A program made the translations under genes and the position numbers. 64,000 nt of DNA from Melitaea cinxia. Its lineage: Eukaryota; Arthropoda; Insecta; Lepidoptera; Nymphalidae. The stretch lies in assembly GCF_905220565.1 (NCBI RefSeq), contig NC_059409.1, forward strand, positions 6,021,501-6,085,500, written 5' to 3'. Below, piece after piece: positions 1 to 12,335 of the stretch; the first letter of the stretch is position 1, and every line of letters begins with the position of its first letter. The notes below the pieces were generated by a model that was not told where the DNA came from, ran no database searches, and was given only the letters and a program-made list of their open reading frames with translations.

Positions 1-2244
1 GGGCCACGCGGTTTCATCCGTGTAATTTTCAATCCCGTTGGAATGTCGGGATAAAAAGTATCCTATGAATTATTCTAAATCTCCAACTATCTACGTAGAG
101 CCTGAATTTTTTTGCTTCGTAATGGTATTTATGTACAAAACAATTTTCCCGTAATAACAAAAATTTAATTAAAATTATTGACATTGAAATTTGTATTACA
201 AATTTCATAAAGAAATTCGCATATATTTTAAGTTAAAAAATATTGTTTTATGTAATATTCCGAAAACTTTTTTGGCTCGTTCCCAAGTTGTTTGAGATCA
301 TCATTATTCTAATACGATAGCGACATGCGCTTCCGTAATGGGGAGACATTTTTTACTGCGTCCTGTAGCTGTTCTCAACATAAATTGAACCCTGATGTCA
401 AGTACCCTTAATGCGGTAAAAGCATATCAGCTACCAAAATTGTAATAATTGTCGTTTCCATATGGCACTCCCCATTTACACAACCAACCAACAAACAGGC
501 AAATGGAAACGAATTAACTTTAATAAACTAAAACCCCGGCTAGTACAATGATAAAACATATATAATGGATTTTAAATTAGTCCTCCAAAAGTACAATTCA
601 GAACTATACAAAACTTTTTCATTTCCTATTTCTTACACCATAAAAAGCGGCTTTTCTAAAAAAACTCCAACTTATTTATATATTTTCATATTATTTGATT
701 ATTAAAGTAAATTAATTGAAAATGAATGATGTAGAAATACTTTCTTTAACTATTTTATTCAAAAACTCTTCTTCACAAGTAATCTTAACAAAATATTTAT
801 TTGCATTTAAAGTACTACGTAACGATTCAATGTATGAAAGTACCAACTTTTCACAAGGCGATATTTCTTTCTTCAAAAGCTTCAGTCTTACGATCATAAA
901 TCAAACTCTTATCAGAAATCAAATCGACTTTTTATATTTTTATTGTAGAATAGAAACTACAAAAGTATACACAAATATTGCTTAAATAATTTAAAATTTT
1001 CTTTTCTTTGAAAAACAATATTAAAATGTTTTATTCATTTCAAATTAAATTTACATATATTCTTTATTGCACTTTAAAAAAACATAATTACAAGTCATTT
1101 TTACAAAGGATGTTGGCAAGGGCGAACTTAAGAACTAAGAGATCTCTATCAGTCCACCCATGGTGGTGAGAAATGATGTTACCGCGGAACTCATAAGCGC
1201 AATTGTGATAAAGTGAAAAAAAAACTGAATAAAAATTTATATTCAATATTTTAATTACATAATAAAATACTTGTTTAAGAATTTTTTGAAACAATTTCAA
1301 AAATATAACAATAACATTTTATTGAGTTCTTTCAATAGTTCAGAGAATCCATTGTCTCAATGTCAATTTCAAGACTCTCGACATGCATTGAGTAAGACAT
1401 ATTGTTTCTATATTTATTTATTGTTTTAAAAATTTTCATATGAGAAGTGACTTTGAAGTGAATTGATGAATACTTTCCGTACATATCACATGTATTTCTG
1501 CAAATGAGGTACTCATCAATCAAAGTATTAAGGGCAGTAAGTATAAAGGGCCTCCTTTTAGGCAGTACCTATTTATAAGTCGGTAGCCTGAACCGACCCC
1601 AAAATTCTCCTAGCTCAAAATAAACTTTATATGAAAAATATTCTTTGATATAAATGATTAAAAAAAAAAAACATTTAACCACCACATACCTTCTGTAGTC
1701 AACGTCTCTACAATGAGAAAATTTGACTCGCCAATTTTCGAAGTTTTTACAAATAGGCTATACATACAGGTTACTATTACTTGGCGAGCGATATATACAG
1801 CACAAAGACGCGGTGTAGTCAGAAGTCGTAGTGATTTATCCCATTAAGATTTCACTGTTTTGTGTTAAGCATAAGCTCGTGAATATGAAATTAGTGTTCG
1901 TTTTTTAAATAAATTTTAAACTACAACCCCTTCAAACCCCCGCAGCCGTGCGTGCTTTTTATATCCGCAAAGCTGATAAAAATTACATGCAATATGGGAA
2001 ACATTTACTTTAGTTAGCTCTTGCTGAGCAGTCAATACACTGTTTAAGTGCTGCGAAATTTTTAATAATTGAACGAATATTCATATGAATACATAATGAT
2101 TCAATATTTTCAGTAAAATTTTCTAAGAATGATTTAAGATTTATGCAGTGCTTTATTTCCACTATATCGTCCAATACGTGTCCATTTTCATAAACTTATG
2201 ACTGTAATAAAAATGTATTAATTCTATGCGTAAACTTTCTACTT
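1..2244. other. AT-rich intergenic sequence, no gene recognised
   Basis: No exon, RNA gene or clear mobile element was recognised here. The small open frames near 712-985 (both strands), 1088-1300 and 1332-1523 have low-complexity, AT-driven composition, overlap each other on opposite strands and show no domain, so they are not called. Confidence 0.5.
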
Positions 2245-2590
2245 CATCATTACATCATCATCATCATTACAGCCTATACAGTCCACTGCTGGACATAGGC
2301 CTCCATAAGTTTACGCCAAAAATAACGTGAACTCATGTGTTTTGCCCATAGTCACCACGCTGGGCAGGCGGGTTGGTGACCGCAGTACTGGCTTTGTCGC
2401 ACCAAAGACGCTGCTGCCCGTCTTCGGCCTATGTATTTCAAAGCCAGCAGTTGGATGGTTATCCCGCCATCGGTCGGCTTCTTAAGTTCCAAGATGGTTG
2501 TGAAACCTTGTTATCCCTTAGTCGCCTCTTACGACACCCACGGGAAGAGAGGGGGTGGCTAAATTCTTTAGTGCCGTAGCCACACAGCAC
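2245..2590 (-). mobile_element. Short retroposon with (TGATGA)n tail, family B, copy 1
   Basis: Read on the minus strand it starts GCTGTGTGGCTACGGCAC and ends with the tail GGCTGTAATGATGATG. It is flanked by a perfect 12-bp target-site duplication AACTTTCTACTT at 2233-2244 and 2591-2602, so the boundaries are firm and insertion was LINE-mediated. It is a SINE-like, non-coding element; four more copies lie in the window. The open frame at 2373-2579 is a by-product of the repeat. Confidence 0.85.
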
Positions 2591-2602
2591 AACTTTCTAC
2601 TT

Positions 2603-4015
2603 ATGAGTGATTTTTTACATTGGATTTTTTACATTCTCTTGAGAACGAATAATAATATGTGGCCTTCTGTTTATCTTCTTCTGTCCGCACACGAAGAATT
2701 CCTCTTTTTATCCATATGTATTTGAATTCATCCTTCAGTTCTTGTTTAGTACATTATTTATACCAGACATTCTGTATAAAAGAAAGTACAAAGAAAGGTG
2801 AATCAATATGAGATAAATTGCGCTATATACAAGATTTTTCTTGTTTCTAAAGCTATTTCAACCATCGCCTTCTACCATTTCAAACTATTTACCACAAACG
2901 TGAGGTCTGAATATCAGTTTATCGCGTAGTGAAAGATCTAGAACATATTACGTTAGTCTTACCCAAAATATTGATGAAAAAGAATGTTGATGAAAAATTA
3001 ACTAATTTTTAATAATATAGTACCTACATGCGAGTAGACCTTTACGAATATTATTAAGAATTAATTTTGTTTTACTGTCTGTTTCTAATGTAAAGTAAAA
3101 TTATTTTCTTAGTAAAATGCTATCTTATCATCAAATGACATAATATGTGAGGCTATATTTTAACAGGAGAAAATGGAACCGTCAAAATCGTGTAGTCGCC
3201 GCAAAAACTATCGATAAATTTTACGAATGCAAACTCGACACATGTTATGTTTCAAGTAAAAGAGAATGCTAAATAAATATTAAATTATTCATAAACAGCG
3301 TGCAGCATTTACAATTTTAATTCAACAGCTTTATATGCTGCATAAATCGTAAAAAAAAAGTTTCGCTCTGCATGTTTTTATCCATAATGTAATTAATCAT
3401 GAAAAAAGTAATGTTTGCTTTGAGCGTCCCTGTTACCCATTTCAAGTAATTCCATTCAAAGTAATTATATTGAAAACACTCTACTGAAATTGTATCGAAA
3501 TAAGAAATAAAATTCACGTAATAGACATAATATTAGAAGCTAAATTAAACTATAATCAATGAATAGAAGCTGTTAGACACAAAGTGAACTAGTAAGAACA
3601 TGAGAAATGAAACTTTACTGCCAAGTGCCAAGTTAGTTTCAGGCGCGGTAAATCAAACAAGCTAGGCCCAGGAGGCCCTTTACTGGCTCAGTTCCTAAAT
3701 AACTTCTTATACTGATGTGATAGCTATGACTTTAACTGTTTTATGTAACTTGTCTCTTAGTGTAGTAATGAAACTTTTTGTTTATTTATTTGTTTAAGTT
3801 TCTTTATTACGCTAACTGTAGTAACGGTTTGAAAAAGAAATGAAACTTTTTTATCCTACGGCACGGATGTCGTTATAATGTGATTAATTTTTTTTAACTA
3901 ATAATCGCCCTTACATCAAAAACGTCCTAATATGATAACTAATTAATAACTCTAAATGATGGAAAAGTTATTTTGATCCTATAACATGGGTTCAAAGAGT
4001 ATAATTATATTGTAA
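2603..4015. other. AT-rich intergenic sequence
   Basis: Nothing supportable was seen. The open frame at 3317-3517 on the minus strand is short, phenylalanine- and tyrosine-rich and has no recognisable domain. Confidence 0.5.
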
Positions 4016-5414
4016 CTAGCTGTGCCCGCGGCTTCGCCCGCGTTTAAATCAGTGAGTCACAAAGTTTTCCCGGCAAACTTGCCACGATATCCTTAGATGG
4101 CGAAGTGGCTTCTTCGGGACCTGGACAGATATAATATCACAAATAACGGTTCGTTATTAAACAGGTTTGTTATTTTTGTTAGCGTCCTGTCGTGTTGGCG
4201 CATTGGCGCGTTGGCACGTTGGCGCATTGGCGTGTTGGCGTGTTGGCGCATTGGCGTGTTGACGTGTTGGCGTGTTGGCGTGTTGGAGTGTTGGCGTGTT
4301 GGCGTGTTGGCGTGTTGGCGCATTGGCGTATTGGCGTGTTGGCGTGTTGGCGTATTGGAGTGTTGGCGTTTTGGAGTGTTGGCGTGTTGGCGCATTGGCG
4401 TGTTGGCGTATTGGCGTGTTGTCGTATTGGCGTATTGGCGCATTGGCGTATTGGCGTGTTGGCGTGTTGGCGTATTGGAGTGTTGGCGTTTTGGAGTGTT
4501 GGCGTGTTGGCGTGTTGGCGCATTGGCGTGTTGGCGTATTGGCGTGTTGGCGTATTGGCGTATTGGCGTGTTGACGTATTGGCGTGTTGGCGTGTTGGCG
4601 TGTTGGCGCATTGGCGTGTTGGCGTGTTGGCGTATTGGCACATTGGCGTGTTGGCGTGTTGGTGGATTGGCGTATTGGCGTGTTGGCGTGTTGGCGTGTT
4701 GGACTGTTGGCGTGTTGGCGTATTGGCTCATTGGCGTGTTGGCGTGTTGGACTGTTGGAGTGTTGGCGTTTTGGAGTGTTGGCGTGTTGGCGTGTTGGCG
4801 CATTGGCGTGTTGGCATGTTGGCGTGTTGGACTGTTGGCGTGTTGGCGTGTTGGCGTATTGGCACATTGGCGTGTTGGCGTGTTGGTGGATTAGCGTATT
4901 GGCGTGTTGGCATGTTGGCGTGTTGGACTGTTGGCGTGTTGGCGTATTGGCTGTTGGCGTGTTGGAGTGCTGGCGTGTTGGAGTGTTGGCGTGTTGGCGC
5001 ATTGGCGTATTGGCGTGTTGGCGTGTTGGCGTATTGGTGTGTTGGCGTATTGGTGTGTTGGCGTATTGGCGTATTGGAGTGTTGGCGTTTTGGAGTGTTG
5101 GCGTGTTGGCGTGTTGGCGCATTGGCGTGTTGGCGTATTGGCGTGTTGGCGTATTGGCGTGTTGGCGTATTGGCGTATTGGCGTGTTGGCGTATTGGCGT
5201 GTTGGCGTGTTGGCGTGTTGGCGCATTGGCGTGTTGGCGTGTTGGCGTATTGGCGTGTTGGCGTATTGGCGTGTTGGCGTATTGGCGTATTGGCACATTG
5301 GCGTGTTGGCGTGTTGGCGCATTGGCGTATTGGCGTGTTGGCGTATTGGCATCCAGCGGTTTTTGAGTTCTTGTGATGAGTGAGTCAGTGACCTTTCTCT
5401 TTTATATATATAGA
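4016..5414 (-). mobile_element. Non-autonomous Helitron carrying a minisatellite
   Basis: On the minus strand the element starts with TCTATATATATAAAAGAG at 5414 and ends in CTAG at 4019-4016, preceded by a short hairpin (GCGGGCGAAGCCGCGGGC). The flanking bases are A (4015) and T (5415), the standard Helitron A|T target with no duplication. The 5' segment (ACTCACTCATCACAAGAA) is shared with the Helitron pieces next door at 5415-6393. No Rep/helicase coding sequence is present, so it depends on another element. Most of its length is the 8-bp tandem array at 4192-5350. Confidence 0.8.
4192..5350. repeat. 8-bp minisatellite, about 145 copies of CGTGTTGG
   Basis: The unit is CGTGTTGG with variants CGTATTGG, CGCATTGG, AGTGTTGG, CGTTTTGG and ACTGTTGG. 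Because 8 is not divisible by 3 and no unit creates a stop, several frames on both strands stay open for hundreds of codons, giving repeats such as RVGVLACW (plus) and RQHANTPT (minus). These long open frames are artefacts of the repeat. A higher-order period is visible: bases 4321-4380 and 4441-4500 are identical, 120 bp (15 units) apart. Confidence 0.95.
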
Positions 5415-6393
5415 TTACGATGCATTATTTGGACTCCTTTTCACCATCTATAGAGCATACATTTTAAATTTCGTCTCTTACTTTAAAAACATAGGCCTTT
5501 CATACAAACTTCCGACCCCCGTTTTATCTTTTACGTCCTATACAAAACCTACTTGCCAAATTTCAAGTTTATAGTTGTTATATTTTCGGAGATTTCGTGA
5601 TGAATGACCTTTCGCTTTTATATATATTATAGATATAATAGAAAGGTCACTGACTCACTCATCACGAGAACTCAAAAACCGTTGGATGATCCATCCATCT
5701 AGGATGGACAAAGATGAAATTTAGCAGGGAGGTAGATTATAGTTAGTAGACTTCCGCTCAGATCGGATTTTGCGATATTCCACCGCTAAGGGGGTTTAAT
5801 TGGGGTTGATAGTTTCTATGAGACATATACAGTAGCTATAAGTTCGCCTGATAGGTTATTTATACTGCAGCCTGAATGGAAATTAAAATATTTTTAAATT
5901 TCAAGTCTCTTACTTCAAAAACATAGGACTTTCATACAAACTACCAACCCCCGTTTTACCCTCTTAGGGATTGAGTTTTGTAAAATCCATTCTTAGGGAT
6001 TTTACGCCCTATAAGGAACCTACTTGTAGATTTTAAATTTGTAGCTGTTATAGTTTCGGAGATTTCGTGATGAGTGAGTCAACCTACCATCCCCCGTTTT
6101 AACCCCAAAAGGGAGTTGATTTCTAAAGATAAATTATTTGGACACCTTCTCATCTTATATAGAGCATATATTTTAATTTTCAAGTCTCTTACTTCAAAAA
6201 CATAGGACTTTCATACAAACTTCCAGCCCCCGTTTTACCCCCTTAGGGGTCGAGTTTCGTAAAATCCGTTCTTAGCGGATGCCTACGTCTTATAAGGAAC
6301 CTACCTGCCAAATTTCAAGTTTGTAGGTGTTATAGTTTCGGAGATTTCGTGATGAGTGAGTGACCTTTCGCTTTTATATATATTATAGATTAT
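5415..6393 (-). mobile_element. Mosaic of Helitron terminal fragments
   Basis: Several minus-strand Helitron 5' ends lie in series: RC starts TCTATAATATATATAAAAGC at about 5633 and 6393, each preceded (plus strand) by GGAGATTTCGTGATGA and a block with CTTTCATACAAACTTCC and CCCCCGTTTTA. A plus-oriented 5' fragment (AGAAAGGTCACTGACTCACT) starts near 5640. The blocks are similar copies of one family in head-to-tail and inverted order, so this looks like repeated insertion of Helitrons beside the one at 4016-5414. There is no coding capacity. Confidence 0.65.
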
Positions 6394-7144
6394 AGATTAC
6401 AGTTGACAAATTACCTTGTACAGAAAGCGCGCAAAATCAAATGAAGGCAGGCTGCTTCGGCTGCCGCCATATTTTTGTTTCTAATAGTTTTTTAATAATC
6501 AATATATTTTGCAGATAATATTTAATTTATTCATATTCAGAAATATATCAACATAAAAAGAACTTTATTTAGTGTTATTATATTCGAAATTCACGAAGAA
6601 ATTCATGAACATGAATAAAACCTTATTGTCATATTAAGTAAAATTCAGTGTAATTATTTGACTGATTTAGCATACTCTTTTGTGTTGGTATCTCGCATTA
6701 AATCACGGAGCCTAGATGAATATCATATTCTACGACAACATGAAAGGGATGATGGATGTTGCTCGAAAATGGCAAGATTAATTATCATTATAATAATATT
6801 GTTCGTATCCTAGTAATTAGTCGTGCATCATCGAGTCTGTTCATTATATTATTCAGGAAAGTAATATAGTACACAATACATAATCTTAATTTTTTTTTAT
6901 TATATAAAAACTCTGAATTGTCAAAATATATGTAAACTTCCGAATGCACAAATTTAAGTAATTAAAAAAAAACCGCATTGGTTATCAATAAACACAAATA
7001 TTTCAAAAGACATGTTTCTTATCCTACTCAAAAATTGTATTCATAATAACTATAATAAATAATCAATTCGCATTAAAAAAAATGACACATCGCTGTCAAT
7101 TCAACAGTCTGAAAAAAGATAAAGAAAAAAGTAATTTGATTGAT
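6394..7144. other. AT-rich intergenic sequence
   Basis: No gene or clear repeat was recognised. Confidence 0.5.
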
Positions 7145-7425
7145 TCAGCCTTTAACTACACTACACTACTATAGCACTGCTAGGCATTGGCCTCTTTCTC
7201 CACGTAGAAGAAGGGTTGGGACTTAATCCGCCACGCTATTCCACAGCGGGTTGACGGGCATCGACCGCACTATAAGTAACAATCGCTATCAGGTGTATAT
7301 GATAACAACTAGGGCCGATATATAACGTGCTCTCCGAGGCGCTGTGAGGACACCCAGACGTAAAATAAATATTTGTAAAAATACAAATATCCACTCCGAG
7401 CGAGAAGGGAACCCGTGACCGCCGA
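7145..7425 (-). mobile_element. tRNA-headed SINE (family A), nearly full length
   Basis: On the minus strand a Pol III B-box-like segment (CGGTCACGGGTTCCCTTCTC) at the 5' end is followed by ATTTGTATTTTTACAAATAT, a middle part with GAGAGCACGTTATAT and the 3' tail AAAGAGGCCAATGCCTAGC. The same order is seen in the plus-strand copies at 11995 and 33750. This matches the tRNA-derived lepidopteran SINE type often called Metulj; the name is from memory. Confidence 0.75.
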
Positions 7426-9741
7426 TGTTAAGTAGTACTTTCCTTCAAGTGGACAAATTACACACGACGCGCGACGTTCTAATTTATCATAATATATACG
7501 CTAAGTTTAAGGATGTTTGCCTCCCTTTTTAGAAAAAAAAAACCTGACAATTACTCCACATAAATTATATATCATTTTATAGATAGATAATTGCTTGCAC
7601 TACCGGCATCAATAACTAAAAAAATTATTATTGCTTTTGTTTTTGTAAATAAAAGTTTTCCAATATAAAAGAATACAAAAATAAAATAATTTTTGTAATT
7701 TTGTAAAGTGATAATTATTATACTTATTTATTGCGAATTTTTCGCACGGGTATTGCTTGTAGATGTAATTGGTCAAAGTGCGTAGCTAAGTGACATTGGT
7801 GACTCAATATTTTCTTTACGCAACTATTAATATAATTAATTTTCATGCTGCACACTTGCTCAACGTCAGAGACATTTTCAATATCAGAAGAAATAAAGAC
7901 GACCTTTGTAAATGTAACAATTATTGCTTTGAACTGGGCATGTACTCTTAACGGTTCGTTGATAGTTTCATTTTCGTCGATTCAACTTGCAACGAACGCC
8001 TGTTACCCGTCAGATATAATATAACCCCTAGAGGAAAACCAATATCAATTAACACTAAAAGGATATTTGGATTAAACGGACCGAAAAGAAAGGGCGCCTA
8101 CGCTTGTCTATTAGGACCTATTTGATCATCTTACAATTAGTTCATGTTGGGTTGTTAAATAGAGCATACAATAAAAATACCCTGGTAAAAGCTAAAAGTA
8201 TTTATGTTAAAGATATTTGATAAAAGAGCCATAAATTTAGAATTATACCGTCGCCTTTTGTACAGGTTTATACACAGTTCATAGGCTGGTGATGTATGGG
8301 TTTTTTTTTTTAAAAAAAGATGATATTTATTTGAAAAATAAATAGATAAAAGTCGATATTTAGAATCTACGTTTAAAATATATTTTTCAATAATTTTTCA
8401 TTAAAATTGTTTATGTATTGTAAATACTATTATAAAATATTAGTTAATGTGAATTGAAATCAATACTAAAATGAATACTGTCTAAAAACTATAATTATTT
8501 GATGTAATACTTATCAAAGTTTTTGAATAATTTTGTTTTATTTTTACGACAACCGTTTAAAAATGTTTCAGCGAAATATTTATAAATAAATGAGATTGTT
8601 TTGTATGTCGTTAATCCGAACACGTTTTTCAATTTTCTGTTCCAATACCTTTTTTATATCTCGAAGCACGTTTTCCTAAATTACAACAAACATTTATAAA
8701 TTTTTATAACTGCTACAGGCTGCAGGCGTGTGAACTAAAATTAAACAAAATTAGCCTTTTTTTAGATTAATAATAATTAATAATAATAAATAGTTTTTAT
8801 TTGCTCAAATTATGTAGTTTACATTATCAAGAAGCCCTGCGACCCGTGCTAGCTTAAAAAAGCTGTGTTTACAGGCCACAGTGTCTTCCACAAAATTTAG
8901 TTTATTGTTACATAATCAGACTTCAGCGTTCAGATAGCGAAAACATAAATAATACTAGTCTGTATACAAAGATACACAGACAACACAATAATAAAACAAG
9001 GATTATAAATACAAAATTTGGAAAAAAAAACAAAAAAGGTTGACAATTATTAAAGTTTGGAAATATTTACCATCAAAACATAATTGTTTTTAAAAATATT
9101 TTTTTTTTCCTATTAATATTAACGAATATTTTATTAAGTATAAGCGAAGTGAGAGTAAGTACTCGCATGCTGTTTTGTTTGTGCCTGTGTGTGTGTGTGT
9201 ACTTTTGTGTATAATGGATAGCTGATTGTGCAAGTTATGTACAGTAATGATTAGTTTTACTTTAGCAATTTTAAATGCAGATAAGATTTTCCGTATCATC
9301 ATAAGATAAGCTCAAAAAAAAGTTAAAAATTTTTGTTTTACATATTTTACTATTGTCAGAAGAAACTTTCAACCTTTTATTAATTTTGTTATAGATAAAA
9401 GGTCCCAAGTAACAATACAATTTACGAATAAACGCAGTTCGAACTTCTGATTGTTGGAACATATTGTATAATTTCGGCGCTTATTTAATATTTTCTTGGT
9501 ATATTTATATAGCTCTGAATGTTGTTTCAAGATAATATGAAGTAAAAATAACTGTCGAACTGTAAGGACCTCATAATATTTATATATTTCCTTCGTTGGG
9601 TAAAGAAGTGGAATTAAAGGATTAATCTCATCGATCTCGATCAACATTAAACAACGGGGTTAAGAACAAAATTAAAAAATATTTTTTTAAGTTTTTTTTA
9701 TTTATTTATTCTTTTCAACGTAACTTGATTTCTATTTAGAA
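7426..9741. other. AT-rich intergenic sequence
   Basis: No exon was recognised. A short (GT)n run sits at about 9185-9202. The overlapping open frames on the minus strand at 9090-9647 are AT-driven and unsupported. Confidence 0.5.
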
Positions 9742-10046
9742 TCATCACTCATCACTTCAGGCTATCGCAGTCCACTGCTGAACATAGACATCCACAACTT
9801 CGTACCAAAAATGGCGTGAACTCATGTGTTTTGCCCATAGTCACCACGCTGGGAAGGCGGGTTGGTGACCGCGGGCTGGCTTCGTCGCACCGAAGACGCT
9901 GCTGCCCGTCCTCGACCTGTGTATTTCAAAGCCAGCCGTTGGATGGTTATCCCGCTATCGGTCGGCTTTTTAAGTTCCAAGCTGGTAGTGGAACTGTGTT
10001 ATCCCTTAGTCGGCTCTTACGACACCCACGGGAAAAAGGAGGGTTT
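9742..10046 (-). mobile_element. Short retroposon family B, copy 2
   Basis: It has the same order as copy 1 (minus strand): CGTGGGTGTCGTAAGAG, then ATCCAACGGCTGGCTTTG, GGTCACCAACCCGCC and the tail TCAGCAGTGGACTGCGATAG. The 5' end is truncated compared with the copy at 46589. The open frames at 9816-10053 are repeat by-products. Confidence 0.8.
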
Positions 10047-10941
10047 TAATTAACTCCTTCTCTGTATTATACAAAATAATGATAATTCAGTGATACTAAT
10101 TCAGTTCAATTCATAAAAGTATGCAATTTTTCATCAATCTTTCTTTATGACGTTATCACGTAAAACTAACATCCGTAAACCGACTTTACAGAGAACATAT
10201 TTTTTTTTTCATCATTAATATTGCTAGTTTTTAACATGTTTGCTAACTTCGACTCATGCAACTATAAAATAGCTTAAAATATTTTTTAAATATCATTAGG
10301 AATATAAATAATAATAGGTGTTTCATAAATTTTATCTGAACTATTATTATCCTTCATTAAGGACACAATCTACGATTTTTATGTAAAGTTGCTTTTGATC
10401 TCGTCACTATTAAGATATTTAGGAATAACATTTTAGTATTTTATTGTAGGCAACAACGTAAACGACTACAAAACCTAATGGTGTGTAATATTCCGATAAA
10501 AATGTTTTATATTAATGGTATACGATTTAAATGTGTGCCGATAACTTAAGAAAAGAAAACGGTACGTTTACTTAACTATACCTAGGTAGTTTATAAATAT
10601 TAATGTGAATAACAATTTTTTTATATTTAAAAATATGTATATATCTATTAAATGTGTATATCAGTCGGATTTCAGCTAAATAACACAGGCGTTAAATTAC
10701 CTTCAACAACAACAACATACGACTGGCACGATCGTGAATACGTGTATGTTAAAAAAAAAATTATTTATTAGTTATAATATAAACAAAAGATAAAGGTCTT
10801 TTCAAAACATTATTTTCCTATTATGACTAAAATTGTAATCCGCCACCTCATGTGCTTCAGGGCATACCCAAAATATGACTCCTGCTTTTCATTGGGTCGT
10901 CAAAATTAATTAATAATTGTATTTGCTCGCAAACGAAAAAA
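10047..10941. other. AT-rich intergenic sequence
   Basis: Nothing supportable was seen apart from scattered AT-rich simple sequence. Confidence 0.5.
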
Positions 10942-11316
10942 AACCGACTTCAATTACATCGACAAGTAATACAACGTAGATAGACGAAAAAATAGTTAAG
11001 TAAATACGCGTTATCAAATATTACCCAAAAATTTGTAATCAAATCTCGATGAAATTTAAATGTGACCATATGATAAACATCAGCTTTCGAAAAAATTAAA
11101 AATTATCAAAATCGGTACACCCAGTTAAAAGTTATGCGGTATAATAAAACGTAGGTCGACGAAAAAATAGTCAAGTAAAAACCAACCACCACCAAATGAC
11201 ACCTTTCGATTAAAAAAAATGTCGAAATTGGTCCACCCAGGCAAAAGTTCTGAAGTAACACACATTAAAAAAAATACAGTCGAATTGAGAACCTCCTCCT
11301 TTTTTGGAAGTCGGTT
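10942..11316. repeat. Dispersed repeat with 10-bp inverted ends AACCGACTTC
   Basis: The element opens with AACCGACTTC at 10942 and closes with the inverted copy GAAGTCGGTT at 11307-11316. Its interior (CGACGAAAAAATAGTCAAGT, ATGATAAACATCAGCTTTCG, GAACCTCCTCCTTTTTTGG) recurs at 25750-26150, 52890-53530 and 56935-57290. It is non-coding and could be a MITE-like element; no target duplication was resolved. The minus-strand open frame 11125-11442 is a by-product. Confidence 0.65.
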
Positions 11317-11788
11317 AATAAAAGCAAATGCATTAATATCTAAAAAATAAAACGACCTTATACGTTCTTGACCTGAATTACAGTATAAATTTGCATATTT
11401 GAGTTTTATAGCCCAATCAAACGCTTCAATGACATTCTTCATATTTTCACGTCCCTTCTACGGGCCAGTGACATCAAACGTGCTTTAACTTATTGAGGCA
11501 GCAAATTGACAAGTTCAGCCCAATATACATTGTTTAACACTCGAGCAGAAACATAGTAAGCACTAATGAAATAACAAGTATTTTTTGGGTCACTATGTAA
11601 GACGCAGAAGATGTAACTAAATAAAACTAATATCCTTTGATTATTACATTAAAGACAATGTTAGTAAGTTTATAATAAAAATTTGATAAGCCTTACTTCA
11701 TTATTATTTATAGTATTTTACAACTAAATAATTCTAAACTTTTTTTTTATAGACGGCGTCACGGACTTAGACCGAATATAAAAAAATC

Positions 11789-11898
11789 ATCATATCAAAA
11801 ATTTCGATCTAGCGAGTACATCGTTCCATAGCAGCACCGACACGGTCTGTCGGAGATGCAGGTTCGATCCCGCTGGAACGGTCGATTTTTGATATGAT
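11789..11898. repeat. Small inverted-repeat element with B-box-like core
   Basis: Left arm ATCATATCAAAAATTTCGAT (11789-11808) is the near-perfect inverse of CGATTTTTGATATGAT (11883-11898). The core contains GCAGGTTCGATCCCGCTGG (from about 11858), which fits a Pol III B box. A true tRNA cloverleaf could not be drawn, so it is not called a tRNA gene. Confidence 0.5.
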
Positions 11899-11994
11899 AT
11901 TTTAAAAAAAACGTTTAGTATTTCCTAATGTGTGGGGGCAACACAAAAATAAATCGTACGAACTAAATGATTACTTGGTAAAAAAAAAAAAATT

Positions 11995-12335
11995 GACGAC
12001 ACGTTGGCGCATCGCCAAATCACTAATTGTAGCTGTTGCGCTGGCGGTTGCGGGTTCGATCCCGCTCATGACAAACATTTGTATTGACCATACAGATGTT
12101 TGCCGTGGTCGGGGTATTTGTGTAGTCCTTGTGGATCTCTCCACCGTGCCTCGGAGAGCACGTTAAACCGTCTTTCCCGGTTATTATCCTATACACCTCA
12201 TAGCGATCGTTACTCCTAGTAGGGAATATATCCGCTAACCCGCATTGGAGCAGCGTGGTGGATTGAGATCTGATCCTTCTCCTACATGGAGAAAGAGTCC
12301 TATTCCCAGCAGTGGAATATTACAGGCTAAATCAC
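11995..12335 (+). mobile_element. tRNA-headed SINE (family A)
   Basis: It has a tRNA-like head with B-box GCGGGTTCGATCCCGCTC near 12048, the linker ACATTTGTATTGACCATACA, then CGGAGAGCACGTTAAACCG, TAGCGATCGTTACTCCTAGT, CCCGCATTGGAGCAGCGTGG and the 3' tail CCCAGCAGTGGAATATTACA. It is essentially full length. The small open frame 11930-12166 lies across its head and is not a gene. Confidence 0.85.

Noticed and set aside
716..985. 89-codon open frame on the plus strand
   Set aside because: Short, AT-driven, overlapped by an opposite-strand frame and without any recognisable motif or splice signals.
2373..2579. Small frames inside family B copies (also 9816-10053, 36527-36884, 46617-46914)
   Set aside because: The same non-coding retroposon appears five times with target duplications; the frames are not conserved between copies.
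4093..5383. Very long open frames on both strands encoding RQHANTPT or RVGVLACW repeats
   Set aside because: They are the automatic result of an 8-bp repeat without stop codons and lie inside a Helitron; no start context, domain or non-repeat coding sequence supports a gene.
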